Positions 33,199-43,700 of a DNA stretch of 64,000 nucleotides are shown here, piece by piece. The position numbers and the translations under genes are program-made. Origin of the DNA: Alopecurus myosuroides (Eukaryota > Streptophyta > Magnoliopsida > Poales > Poaceae); assembly GCA_028641055.1 (NCBI GenBank), contig CM054060.1, positions 62,587,371 through 62,651,370 on the forward strand. Direction: 5' to 3'. Under the pieces are notes generated by a model. It saw nothing but the letters and a program-made list of their open reading frames with translations. It was not told the DNA's origin and did no database searches. Position 1 is the stretch's first letter. Every line of letters begins with the position of its first letter.

Positions 33199-34854
33199 TG
33201 AAGGGAATATGCCCGAGAGGCAATAATAAAGTGTTTATTATGTTATTCCTTGTTTATGATAGATGTTTATTTCTCATGCTAGAATTGTATTAACCGGAAA
33301 CGTTGATACATGTGTGATTAATAAACAAACCAACGTTCCTAGTGAAGCCTCTCTTTTAACTAGCCCGTTGATTAAACAAATGATCAAGGTTTCCTGATCA
33401 TGAACATTGGATGTTGTTGATAACGGGGTCATGTCATTAGGAGAATGACATGATGAACTTAAACCCTAAACTAAGTATAACAATACGATCAAGTCATTTA
33501 GTTTTGTTGTTATGTCTTACATTCGGAGTAACATTATTCCTTAGACCATGAGATCATGTTAATCACTAATACCGAAAGAATACTTTGATGACATCAAACG
33601 TCACACCGTAAAAGGGTGACTATAAAGGTGGCATTGGATATTCGGAAAGTATTGGTTGAAGCTCATGGATCGAGAATGGGATTTGTCCATCCAATATGAC
33701 GGATAGATATACTCAGGGCCCTCTCGGTGATATCACATCAACACCGCTTGCAAGCAAGTGATTTGATCACTAGGATGTTATATCACGGGAACGAGAAAAG
33801 AGTACTTGTCGGATAACGAGATCGAACAAAGTATAGTGGATACCGATGATCAGATCTCGGACAAGTAATATATCGCGAGACAAAGGGAAATCGTTACGAC
33901 GTTGAAAGGTTCACACGATCACGAGAGTCATCGTTGAATATATAGGAGTCATCACGGTTTTCCAGACCCCGCTGTTGATTATTGATCGGAGAGGAGTCTC
34001 GATCATGTCTATAATATTCACGAACCGTAGGGAGACACACTTAAGGTTTGATGAAGCGTTTAGAGAGGATACGGAATACCGAAGAATATTTTGGGCAGCT
34101 CCGGAATTGTTTCGGGGAAAATTGAAATAGTTCAAGGGGTTTTACGTCGAACGGTTGTTAATAGAATTAACAAATGGTTCGAGGTGCTGCATGCAAATGT
34201 TTGTTAATGGAATTAACAAATATAAATAAAGAAATAAAAATGTTTTATTTATTTATTAAAGAAAAACCTTTGGATTTTCCAAGTGGGAAATTAAGGGAAT
34301 TTCGAGTGGGTTTGAGTGGAGCTTCCACTCACATGAAGAGAGGAAGGGGTGGGGGCACCCATGGCTGGCCGCACCCCCCTTGGGCTGCCTACCCCTCCCC
34401 TATAAAAGGAGGGTGAGGGCTCTCTCTTCCACACACACTTGCTCACACATTTTCCCTTCCATCCGCTGCTCCATTCCATGGTCTCCGGCTTGGCGAAGCC
34501 CTGACCGTGGGATTCTTCACCACCACCACGCCGTCGTGCTGCTGGAATTCCGGAGGGATCTTCTACTTCCGCAACCCGCTGGAACGAGGGAACGGAAGTC
34601 TTCATCGAGCTGAACGTGTGACCGATTACGGAGGCACCGCCGGATTGCGGTGCTCTTCTTCTCGCTCGGGATCGGCGTGAGAACGACTATGCCAACCACG
34701 AGATCTTTTCTCGTACCACTTTGAGTCTTCGAGGGTATGTTATCTCAAGACCCTCTTTCTCCCTGTTGCCTTTCATCTCATAGATTAGATCTTGGCCATT
34801 TGGGTTTATCGCGTGTAGGAAATTTTTTTGTTTTCTATGCTACGTTCCCCTTCA
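33199..34854 (+). repeat. Copia-1 3' LTR
   Basis: Preceded by the polypurine tract AAGTGGGAGAC (33188-33198). Nine transitions and one indel separate it from the 5' LTR. Confidence 0.95.
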
Positions 34855-36323
34855 GAATCCTGAGCGGTTTCAAAGTGGTCCTGCCAGCTACGCTCTTACC
34901 AAGGAAGAGAATGAAATATTTTTTGAAGCACTAAATAGTATCAAGGTCTCTTCTAACTTCTCGTCGAATATAAAGGGAATAATAAATGTGGCGGAGAAAA
35001 AATTCCAAAACCTGAAGTCTCATGACTGCCACGTATTGATGGCACAATTGCTTCCGATTGCGTTGAGGGGGGTTCGACTACTCATTGTGAAGTTATGCGC
35101 ATTCCTCAATGCAATTTCTCAGAAGGTAATCAATCCATAAAGTCTATCAGCGTTACAGACAGATGTGGTCCAATGTCTTGTCAGCTTCGAGTTGGTGTAC
35201 CCACCATCCTTCTTCAATATTATGACACACCTCCTAGTTCACCTAGTCAAAGATAATTATCATTCTCGATCATGTGTTTCTACACATTATGTTCCCCTTT
35301 GAGAGGTTCATGGGAGTGTTAAAGAAATATGTTCACAACCGTGCTAGGCCAGAAGGAAGCATCTCCAAGGGTTATGGAACAGAGGAGGTAATTGAGTTTT
35401 GTGTTGACTTTCTTCCAAACCTTAATTCGATTGGTGTTTCCGAATCGCGGCATGAGGGAAGAATGAGTGAAAAAGGCACGCTAGGAAGGAAAGCAAAGAT
35501 ATTTATGGACGGACATTCTTTCACTAAAGCACACTACACGGTTCTACAAATGTCCACCTTGGTGGCTCTTTATATCCAGGAACACAAGAATATTATACGG
35601 TCCAAAAACCATGGGCTGTCTGAATCCTCGATTAATGATGAACACATGGATAGTTTCAGCGCCTGGTTACAGATAGAAATCATGAATAACAACATTGTTG
35701 GAGATCAGCTCTACTTGTTTGCCAGGTCACCATCTTTGACTGTACTGACTTTCCAAGGGTACGAGATAAATGGGAATACATTTTACACGATCACACAAGA
35801 TAAAAAGAGCACCAACCAGAATAGCGACGTCCGTTTCGATGCAAGCGGATATAATGGGACAAAGGACACATATTATGGTTACATAGAGGAGATATGAGAA
35901 CTTGACTATGGACTTAATTTTAAGGTCCCTCTATTTCGGTGCCAACGGGTCAAGATGACATGAGTAAAGGTAGACCAGCAGTACGGAATGACAACAGTGG
36001 ATCTCAACAATCTTGGGTACAGAAATGAACCATTCGTCCTAGCCAAAGATGTGGCTCAAGTTTTCTATGTGAAGGACATGTCTACCCAACCAAGGGAAAG
36101 AAAAAAAAAGAATTCTAGTACATCATGCGGTGATCCGAAGCGGCACATAGTTCTTTCAGGGAAAAGAAACATTGTGGGAGTGGAGGACATGACATACATG
36201 TCAGAAGATTATAATAACTTTGAAGAAATTCCGCCCTTCAGAGTAAAAACTAACCCAAGCATCGCGTTAAATAATGAAGATGCTCCATGGCTACGACAGA
36301 AAAGTAAACAGTGGCGGCTCTAG
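34855..36323 (+). pseudogene. CACTA-2 transposase, 3' part
   Basis: Continues after the target duplication with YALTKEEN, then the DUF4218-like region (FERFMGVLKKYVHNRARPEG near 35295) and DUF4216-like region (YYGYIEEI near 35870). A stop at about 35895 and a frame change near 35960 follow. The last frame ends at 36321-36323. Roughly 75-80% alike by eye to the CACTA-1 transposase over this part, so the two elements belong to related but distinct families. Confidence 0.9.
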
Positions 36324-36404
36324 TTGGTGATAACGTATTAAACCTTCAGGGTTCATATAATATTGCCAGACTATTTTGTAATAATGTATCAAACATTGCA
36401 GATT

Positions 36405-36712
36405 AAACCATTCATAAACTAGTTTTTTTAATGTTTGAATTTTCAGAAATTGTTACTAGTTTAAATAGTTAGAATAATTATTTTATAAAACAGAAAATAT
36501 ATTTGAAATGTTTACGCAATTTTAAACACTTTTCATATAGAAAGTTTATCCAAATTCTAAACCATTCATCAAATACGTTTTTTAAAATGTTTGAAAATTC
36601 AAAAATTGTTACTAGTTTAAATAGTTAGAATAATTATTTTATAAAACAGAAAATGTATTTGAAATGTTTACGCAATTTTAAACACTTTTCATATTGAAAG
36701 TTTCTCCAAATT
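36405..36712. repeat. 154-bp tandem duplication in CACTA-2
   Basis: Copies 36405-36558 and 36559-36712 are AT-rich and about 90% alike, sharing the long identical core around AGTTTAAATAGTTAGAATAA. Non-coding, located in the 3' region of the transposase. Confidence 0.9.
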
Positions 36713-36808
36713 CTAAACCATTTGAAATGTATTTGAAAAAGTATTTTAAATAGTATTTGAAATGTGGCAAAGGAAAAAATTGGCGGCAGAAAAAAAACTG
36801 ATAATTTG

Positions 36809-36911
36809 GGCCTTTTGCCCCGATTTGTGTTACCAACCGGGGCAAAAGGGGGGAGGTGGGCTTTTGCCCGGTTCGTATTACCAACCGGGGCAAAATGACC
36901 CCGCCTATACA
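36809..36911 (+). promoter_or_regulatory. CACTA-2 internal inverted repeats plus TATA-like box
   Basis: Stems at 36811-36848 (arms CCTTTTGCCCCG... / ...CGGGGCAAAAGG) and 36860-36895 (CTTTTGCCCGGTT... / ...AACCGGGGCAAAA) are followed 9 bp later by CTATACAAC (36905-36913). They match this element's own ends, not those of CACTA-1. They mark the promoter of the downstream unit (ORF at 37711). Confidence 0.65.
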
Positions 36912-37330
36912 ACCCCGGGCGGAGCAACCTCCCGCGGCTAAGGCGCAGAACGATGAAGTCCCAGGCGACGAAAACCAGAACGACGCCGTTAGGCTGCCCG
37001 ATTCTCGCCGCTGGGGATCCTCTCGCTGCCGCTCCTCTACGCCTCCTCCCGCGCCGTCCGCCCTCTCCTCCGTGTCGCCCGTCCTCGCGTCGCCCGAGAT
37101 CGCCGCCGGCCCTCCTCGCCCGCGCCACAGCCCTCCTCCTCGCTGTCGTGCCCTCCTCCTTAGGTGAGATCGCCTCCTCGCCGCGCCCTCATCCTCCTCA
37201 AATGTAAAAAAAGTTGTTAATTAATTTAATTACATTGTTAGTATTAGGGTCAGATTAATATCAGGACTGTTAGATTAGTATTAGGTCTTAGAAAAAAATT
37301 AGGTATTAGTATTAGATTTGTATTAGGTAT
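36912..37330 (+). other. GC-rich leader then intron-like AT-rich sequence
   Basis: 36912-37200 is GC-rich with CTCCTCG/CCGCC repeats, like the leader of the Ptta-Ulp1 gene in CACTA-1. From 37200 the composition turns AT-rich, consistent with an intron ending at the AG at 37709-37710. No protein-coding support. Confidence 0.45.
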
Positions 37331-37515
37331 TAGGTATTGGATACTTAGAAAAAATTTAGGTATTGGAAACTTAGAAAAAAATTAGGTATTGGAGACTTAG
37401 AAAAAATTTAGGTTTTGGACACTTAGAAAAAAATTAGGTCTTGGTGACTTAGAAAAAATTAGTTAGAAGTTTAGAGGAAACAATTTAGGTATTGGAGACA
37501 TAGAAAAAAAATAGA
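37331..37515. repeat. 29-30-bp tandem repeats
   Basis: About five to six degenerate copies of TTAGGTATTGGA(T/G)ACTTAGAAAAAA. They lie in the presumed intron before the ORF at 37711. The AT-rich unit is typical of minisatellite-like expansion. Confidence 0.85.
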
Positions 37516-37710
37516 TTTTGGACTTACCTATTTTTTTCTTAGTAAATGTTTAGTTTAGAAGTGAATTAGGTTTTTCTTAGTACCATTAGATGAATTTTGT
37601 AATATAGGAATTTTATTTTATAAATTTACTTAGTGAATGTTTATAATTAGTAGAATTTTTACTTAATTAGGAATATTTACTTAGTCCATATATCATGCAT
37701 GTGTTTTTAG

Positions 37711-38097
37711 TTTATTTTTCTTGGCAACGATGTCTCTGTTGAACCTGGGGGCGATGTCCGTGACTGGGCCCCGTCGGGCTGGCACTGGAAGGTCCTTACT
37801 ACCGAAACACGCGGCTTGGTGAGAAATCCGGGTGACGTGTTTGACCCGGATATTCTTTGGTGGCCATCGCGTGGGCCACGGTCGGTGCGGAGAGAGCCGA
37901 CCCCTGAGGAGGTGGTACATCAGCGTATCAGGGAGGAGGACGAGCACGTCCGTCGCTACATGTACTTGCTCGATAGGGAGTATAGCAGCGGTTGGTCGAT
38001 TATGCGGAGGGTCCCTTACCACGTGAGCTATGACCCTGTGAGGGTCTCTTACCTATGGATGCGTAGCACCCGCGGCTTAGGACCCGGTCGGAGTTAA
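37711..38097 (+). CDS. unknown Trp/Arg-rich protein of CACTA-2, about 128 codons
   Basis: After a splice-acceptor-like TTTTTAG, one frame is open from 37711 to TAA at 38095-38097. It has no ATG before the middle (MYLLDREY near 37960), so the start codon must lie in an upstream exon that I cannot define. Motifs include DWAPSGWHWKV, FDPDILWWPSRGPRSVRRE and RVSYLWMRSTRG. No known family is recognised. GC-rich third positions and the preceding inverted repeat/TATA module argue for a real transposon gene. It resembles the CACTA-1 unknown ORF (14589-15134) only in being Trp/Arg-rich. Confidence 0.5.
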   Translation, partial: FIFLGNDVSVEPGGDVRDWAPSGWHWKVLTTETRGLVRNPGDVFDPDILWWPSRGPRSVRREPTPEEVVHQRIREEDEHVRRYMYLLDREYSSGWSIMRRVPYHVSYDPVRVSYLWMRSTRGLGPGRS

Positions 38098-38122
38098 TTA
38101 GTTTGAGAGATGTTTCATGAAT

Positions 38123-38217
38123 ATGTATAAGTGATATTATTACATCGTGATGTATTAGGGTTAAATAAAATGAACCCGAGCTATGTATAAGTGATATTAT
38201 TCGATCGTGATGTATTA
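38123..38217. repeat. 35-bp direct repeat, spacing 60 bp
   Basis: ATGTATAAGTGATATTATTA/TCGATCGTGATGTATTA at 38123-38157 and 38183-38217, in the 3' region of the preceding ORF. Confidence 0.85.
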
Positions 38218-38298
38218 TCTAGAGGCATATTTTAGTACAATTATCTATTTTATTAGTACATTAGCACACAGACCGATGACCATCTTGTTCCTGTTAAG

Positions 38299-38617
38299 AG
38301 GAGGTACTACAGGCGGTGGTGATCCGGGGAAACGAATGCGAGGGTTTCTGGACTTCTTTGAAACTAAATAATGTCACATATGTAATATTATATGGTTGGT
38401 GAGATCCGAACGAAGTTAAACCCTTTGGTGCACATTCGTAATGGTGATATTTCTCAGAAATCCCGTCCGGGGTTATTAAGAATGTCGCCGTTATGGATGT
38501 GCACAAAAGGATCTACTCTTGTTCGGATCTCACTATATTACATATATGATTTTGTTTAGTTTCAAAGATTTTCAGAAACCCTTCCTTCCCCCGCACCGCC
38601 ATCACGTGTACTACCTC
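38299..38617. repeat. long imperfect foldback (hairpin), about 320 bp
   Basis: The outer arms GAGG(A)GGTACTAC... and ...GTACTACCTC, then GGCGGTGGTGATCCGGGG against CCCCCGCACCGCCATCAC, then GGGTTTCTG against CAGAAACCC and TTTGAAACTAAA against TTTAGTTTCAAA pair in order. The inner parts pair too (TGAGATCCGAAC/GTTCGGATCTCA, GTGCACAT/ATGTGCAC). The whole unit can fold on itself around about 38455. It could be a foldback MITE or an inverted-repeat source of small RNAs. No clear target duplication is seen. Confidence 0.75.
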
Positions 38618-38831
38618 GTAACAAGCACAAAATGTGAAGGTCCAACTTCACAAAAAATTAGTTAGAGGTTTGTAAGAAATTGATGAAATTTGCAACAATT
38701 TTGATGAAATGGATGCTATTAGCTATATTTTTGTTAGATTATATGCAATTGTTGCGAACTGATGAAACTGGTGCTATTATTAGTTAGTGCGACTATGACA
38801 ATTACTTATGAGGTTATATTTTTTATTAGCC

Positions 38832-39612
38832 ATGGCGAGACCTCCCCGACGCGGTTCGCGTGCAACCGGTGGGCGCGGCGTCGTCCCCGTCAAAGAAATC
38901 CCCGTACAACATGGTGTACGTCGACCTGGACGTCCACGTGGAACGCGTGCATCGAATGCACGTGGTGGCGCCGTAGTCATCAAGGAGGAAGCGACGCCTC
39001 CTACTCGTGGACGTAGACGCGGATCACGAGGGGCAGCAAGCGCTGCACATGGGGCAAAACACGGTGCAAATGGGTCAACACACTGTAAACGGCGCGGCGT
39101 TGTTGCTGCGGCGGAGGAGGCGGAGGAGGAGGAGGCTGCGGCGGCGGAGGAGGAGGAGGAGAATGACGGTGTCCGGCTACCGGAGTTCTACGTCCACCTG
39201 TTCCACCCACAGCGGAACAGGCTCCGTCTTCCAGAGAAGATATCGGCGGTCCTCCTCGAGCGCAAGGGGCCCTATTGTTTCAGCCTCCGGTTGGAGGGCT
39301 GCGATAATGGGCTAGTGCACGTTGTCCTGCAGCGACGTGACGATGACCTCTACCTGCGCTCTGGGTGGGGGCAGTTCGCGCGCATGCACAACCTAAATGA
39401 GGGCTGCCCGCATTTAGGTACTTCAACGACGAGGAGGTGGACGTGTTGGAGGTGAAGATCTTCGACGGCATGTTAGTCCGCCCCCTTGCTGCCAGGATAG
39501 CTTGTCTGACAGCAGCTCCGCCTCCGAGTATGACTCCGGCGAGTCTAGCCCGGGCAAGGCTGCCTCCGACGCCGAGGGCCCGGGCAAGGCTGGCTCTGAC
39601 GCCGAGGCGTAG
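38832..39612 (+). pseudogene. AT-hook and B3-domain protein gene with two frameshifts
   Basis: The ATG at 38832 sits in a good plant context (GCCATGG). The N-terminal part is Arg/Gly-rich with an AT-hook-like RPGRPRGTR, then an acidic Ala/Glu run. From about 39168 comes a B3-type DNA-binding domain: LPEFYVHLF, LRLPEKIS, then SGWGQFARMHNL. Near 39408 the frame shifts, and the end of the B3 fold is read in another frame (FRYFNDEE...LEVKIFDG). A second shift near 39485 leads to an acidic tail rich in Ser/Asp/Glu with a repeated PGKA(A/G)SDAEG, ending at TAG 39610-39612. High GC and B3/AT-hook content suggest capture of a plant regulator. Now broken. Confidence 0.7.
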
Positions 39613-39887
39613 TATATATGTTTGTGTCGCTCTATGCTTAATTGTGCCGCTCTATTTATATGTTGTACTATGTCTGTGTCGAACTATGTTTAATTATGTC
39701 ATTGTGTCGAACAATATTTGTATTCGTGGCAGACTATATGTTTATGTTATTGTTCGTTTTCACCTGTGTTTTTGTTCAATAATTTTTCTTCTTTCTTACT
39801 ATAAATGTTTAGTGCAGAGAACAGGAAAACAGAAAAGAAAGTAGAATTTCTAATCTACCGCAGAGAAAACGAAAACAGCTAAAACAA
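39613..39887. other. AT-rich 3' region after the B3 pseudogene
   Basis: TATGTTTAATT/GTGTCGAAC phrases repeat loosely. No gene recognised. Confidence 0.4.
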
Positions 39888-40093
39888 CGTTTACCCCGGT
39901 TGGTGTTACCAAGCGGGGTTAAAGGGCGCCGGCCTGCTCGCTGAGCAGAGCCCACGTGGGCACACCTTTTACCCCGGTTGGTAAGCCCACCGGGGCATAA
40001 GGGGGGCCTTTAGCCCGGGTTTTGCAAACCCGGTTGGGCAGCCGGGGCAAAGGCCCATCCCAACCGGGGCTAATTTCAGGTTCTCCACTAGTG
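39888..40093 (-). promoter_or_regulatory. CACTA-2 3' subterminal repeats
   Basis: Inverted motifs TTTACCCCGGTTGGTG...GCGGGGTTAAAGG (39890-39926) and TTTTACCCCGGTTGG...CCGGGGCATAAGG (39966-40002), plus further CCCGGTTGGG copies, mirror the 5' end. Expected binding sites for transposition protein. Confidence 0.75.
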
Positions 40094-40496
40094 TTTAGAT
40101 GTTAAAGTATTGCTTGATTATGTATTGCTAGCCTTTTATTCTGTAATCAAAAGACTTTGTTATTCATTTGCATTCCTTGATGGCCACTTTATGGATAGCC
40201 AATTATTTGTTTGATTGTTACATGTTTTAATGTATCACATGGAAAAGCCTTTGCAGTTTGCATCATACATTTATTTTGCCTTTTTCCCCTAGCAATACGA
40301 ATAGGGATATCTTGGGACCTTCTACTGCTCGAGAATTAATAGCATGATCATACCAGCATGTGCAGTCATATGCACTCGTTTATCTGATAAACCAGTTCTT
40401 ATTTCGTGTTATTATGTCGACGGACGAGACTTACAACTCTGGATCTCACTTGGGTATATTGCTGGTTTAGTTTTCTGTCCTAGGCAAGGATATTAG
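40094..40496. other. sequence between CACTA-2 and Copia-2, intron-like
   Basis: AT-rich and of low repetitiveness. Continuous with 45704 onward once Copia-2 (with its target duplication ATTAG) is removed. It may be an intron of the host gene whose possible exon is at 45760. Confidence 0.35.
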
Positions 40497-40628
40497 TGTT
40501 AGGAATAGACGAGTTGTATTCCACGGGGCCAAAGGCCACAATAAAAATATACATGTACAAGGTGGCAAATATGCAGGAACACCCCTATGTAATAGGGAAA
40601 CTACGGATATGCACTAATCTCTCTAACA
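40497..40628 (-). repeat. Copia-2 3' LTR
   Basis: 132 bp. A polypurine tract (CACCCTCCCCCCCCCCTC on the plus strand, 40629-40646) adjoins it. Differs from the other LTR by about one base. Confidence 0.95.
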
Positions 40629-40769
40629 CACCCTCCCCCCCCCTCAAACTCATGGTGGATTTACAACACTGAGGTTGGAGAGAAAGAAACTATGTTGTGC
40701 TCTAGTCTGGGCCTTCGTAAAGAAGTCCGCCAACTGTAACTCTGAAGGAACATACTCGAGCGCAATAAT

Positions 40770-43700
40770 CTAATCATGCACACTAGCACGAACAAAAGAA
40801 TTATCAACACCAATATGCTTGGTAAGCTCATGCTTCACCGGGTCACGTGCAATACTGATAACACATGTACTGTCAGATAATAGATCAGTGGGTGTCGTAA
40901 CGGAGACACCAAAATCTGCAAGTAACCACCGTAACCAAGTCACCTCGGCAGTCAAAAGAGCCATCGCTCGCAACTCAGCCTCTGCACTCGAACGAGATAC
41001 TGCGGTCTGCTTCTTCGTCTTCCAGGCAATGAGAGAACCACCAAGAAAAACACAGTAAGCAGACAGTGACCGGCGATCCATCGGATCACTAGCCCATGTA
41101 GCATCAGAGTATGACTGGAGCTGTAATGAGCTGGAACGAGGAAAAAAGAGAGAAAGGGAGATCGTCCCACGAAGATAGCGTAGAACACGAAGAAGGTGGC
41201 TATAGTGAACCGAGGTAGGAGCAGAAACAAACTAACTCAAGATATGAACAGAATAAGGAATATCTGCACGAGTAACAGCTAAATAGACGAGACTCCCGAC
41301 AAGATGTCGATAACGAGTCGGATCAGAGAGAGGATCACCGTCTGAAGCACGAAGAGAGAGATGGAGATCCATAGGTGTCTCAGCAGTACGCTCATCAGTA
41401 AGAGCGACACGAGTAAGAAGATCATGAATATACCGTTCTTGGGAGATAAAGAAACCATCAGAGGTAGATGAAACCTCAATCCCAAGAAAGTAACGAAGCG
41501 GACCAAGATCCGACATAAGAAACTGCTCACTCAGACATGCCTTAACAAAGGCAATATACTCAGGATCGTCACCAGTGATGATCATGTCATCAACATATAG
41601 AAGAAGGAGAGTGCGATCACGAGGAGAGCAGTGAACAAACAACGCAGGATCATGAGCACTGGGAGAAAAACCAGCAGCCATAACCACAGAAGCAAAGCGC
41701 CCAAACCATGCACGAGGGGCTTGCTTAAGGCCATAGAGAGAGCGACGTAGACGACAAACCATGCCATAATCAACAGAATACCCAGGTGGTGGTCGCATAT
41801 AGACCTCCTCACGCAACTCACCATTAAGAAAGGCATTCTTAACATCAAGCTGAGACACAGACCAATGACAAACAGATGCAACAGCAAGAAGAGTCCGAAC
41901 AGTGGTCATGTGAGCGACAGGAGCAAAAGTCTCGTCATAATCGCGGCCATGCTCCTGCTGAAAGCCACGAGCAACCAGACGAGCTTTGTAACGCTCGAGG
42001 GACCCATCAGAGCGGGTCTTCACCTTATAGACCCACTTACAGGTGATAGGGAGAATAGAAGGAGGAAGGGGAACAATCTCCCACGTACCGGTGCGCTCGA
42101 GTGCAGTGATCTCCTCGGCCATGGCAAGCTGCCATTTAGGATGAACAATAGCCTCACGGTACGTAGTCGGCTCCGGAATAGCAGTAACACTGTAACTAGC
42201 AGGATTATAGAAATCAGGCGTATTACAAGGCCGACTGCGAAGAGAAAAAGTCGGCTGGGACGGTGCACCAGAAGTAGAGGGTGCATCAGAGGACTCGCTC
42301 ACAACACGTGGACGACGAGTATAGTAAAAGGGAAAAGTAGGATGAGAAGGAATGTTAGGAGGAGATGGGGAGGGAGAATACACCGGTGAAGAAGGTGAAG
42401 AACGTGGCGACGAAGGAGGAGAGGATGGTGTCGGTGTAGGTGGCTCCGGAGCAGCAGGAGGAGAAGAAATAGGAGAAACCAAGGGAGAGGAGTCGGGAAG
42501 AGTGAGAAAAGAAAGATTCTCCATAGTGGAGGTCGAGGAGGTCGATCGCGGATAGAAAGGTCTAGACTCATCAAAAGTCACATCCCGGGAAATACGCATC
42601 CGACGAGCCACGGGATCCCAACAGCGATAGCCCTTGTGCTCATCACTATATCCAAGAAAAACACACTCAGCAGACTGAGCGGTTAGTTTGGTGCGTTCAC
42701 GGGGAGCGAGGAGAACATAGCAAACGCAGCCAAACAAACGCAACATAGAATAGTCAGGAGAATGATCATAGAGTCGCTCAAGAGGAATGTCACCAGCAGA
42801 AGGTTGGATATTAATGAGATAAGCCGAGGTAGAGACGGCCTCGGCCCAGAAATGAGGCGGGAGAGAAGAGGCGATCATCATCGCACGAGCAGTCTCAAGA
42901 AGATGGCGATGCTTACGCTCAGCCACGCCATTCTGAGCATGCGCATCGGGACAAGAGAATTGAGAAAGTGTGCCCTGCTCACTAAGGACACCACGCAACT
43001 GCTTGGAGATATACTCACCAGCAGAGTCTGCACGAAACACACGAATCGGCGTAGAAAACTGAGTAAGAACCATGGCTGCAAAACGCTTATATATGGAGAG
43101 GACCTCACTACGAGAAGACATAAAATACAACCAAGTATAACGAGAGAAATCATCTATAAAAATGATATAGTATTTATGGCCCCCTTTCGAAGTGAAAGGA
43201 GCTGGACCCCAAACATCAGAGTGAACTAAATCAAAAGGACGCTGAGAGGTAGACACACTAACAGCATAGGGCAACTGGGTTTGTTTCCCTAGCCTACAAC
43301 CCTGACACTGTAAGGAAACATCTCCTGAGACAGACCCCAGAAGACCACGATGAACTAATGACGATAGACGAGAACCACAAAGATGACCAAGACGATGATG
43401 CCACTTCTGAAAGGAACCGGTGACGGAGGCGGCGACGGCGGGAGAACTGGCAGGCAAGATGGCAGCGGAAGGAATACGAAGCCAGTCTAACTCCCAAAGA
43501 CCCTGAGAATCACGGCGGCGAGGGCCAGCTCCAACCAGAACCAGAGTGCGACGATCCTGAACAGAGCAAGAATCGGCATCAAAAATGACACGACAACCCG
43601 AATCAGTAAGTTGACTAGCGGAGAATAGATTCATAGTAAGACTAGGAACATGATAAATATCAGGGACTAAGAAGGAAGAAGTAGAAAGAGTGCCTCGACC

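Larger units (their letters stand above)
26329..34854 (+). mobile_element. Copia-1: complete BARE/Angela-like LTR retrotransposon, 8,526 bp
   Basis: LTRs of 1657 bp (26329-27985) and 1656 bp (33199-34854) both begin TGAAGGGAATATGCCC and end CCCCTTCA. The 5-bp target duplication is GAATC (26324-26328 and 34855-34859). By eye the LTRs differ at nine positions, all transitions, plus one C-run length change. That is about 0.5% divergence and, at 1.3e-8 substitutions per site per year, roughly 0.2 million years. The start of the LTR and the CTATAAAAGGAGGG TATA region (27531 and 34400) resemble the BARE/Angela group of Triticeae. Inserted in the transposase gene of CACTA-2. Confidence 0.95.
23974..40093 (+). 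mobile_element. CACTA-2: 16,120-bp CACTA transposon with nested Copia
   Basis: The left end CACTAGTGGAGAAC is matched inverted at the right end (14 bp), and the target duplication TTT flanks it (23971-23973 and 40094-40096). Without the nested Copia-1 it is about 7.6 kb. It holds a dead TNP2-type transposase, a Trp-rich unknown ORF, a foldback and a B3-domain pseudogene. No Ptta/Ulp1 gene is present, so it lacks the second transposition protein seen in CACTA-1. Subterminal motifs are TTTTGCCCCGGTT type, different from those of CACTA-1. Confidence 0.93.

Noticed and set aside
24563..36323. CACTA-2 transposase as one spliced gene with the Copia as a giant intron
   Set aside because: The 5-bp target duplication, LTRs and many additional stops show a simple insertion into an already decaying gene.
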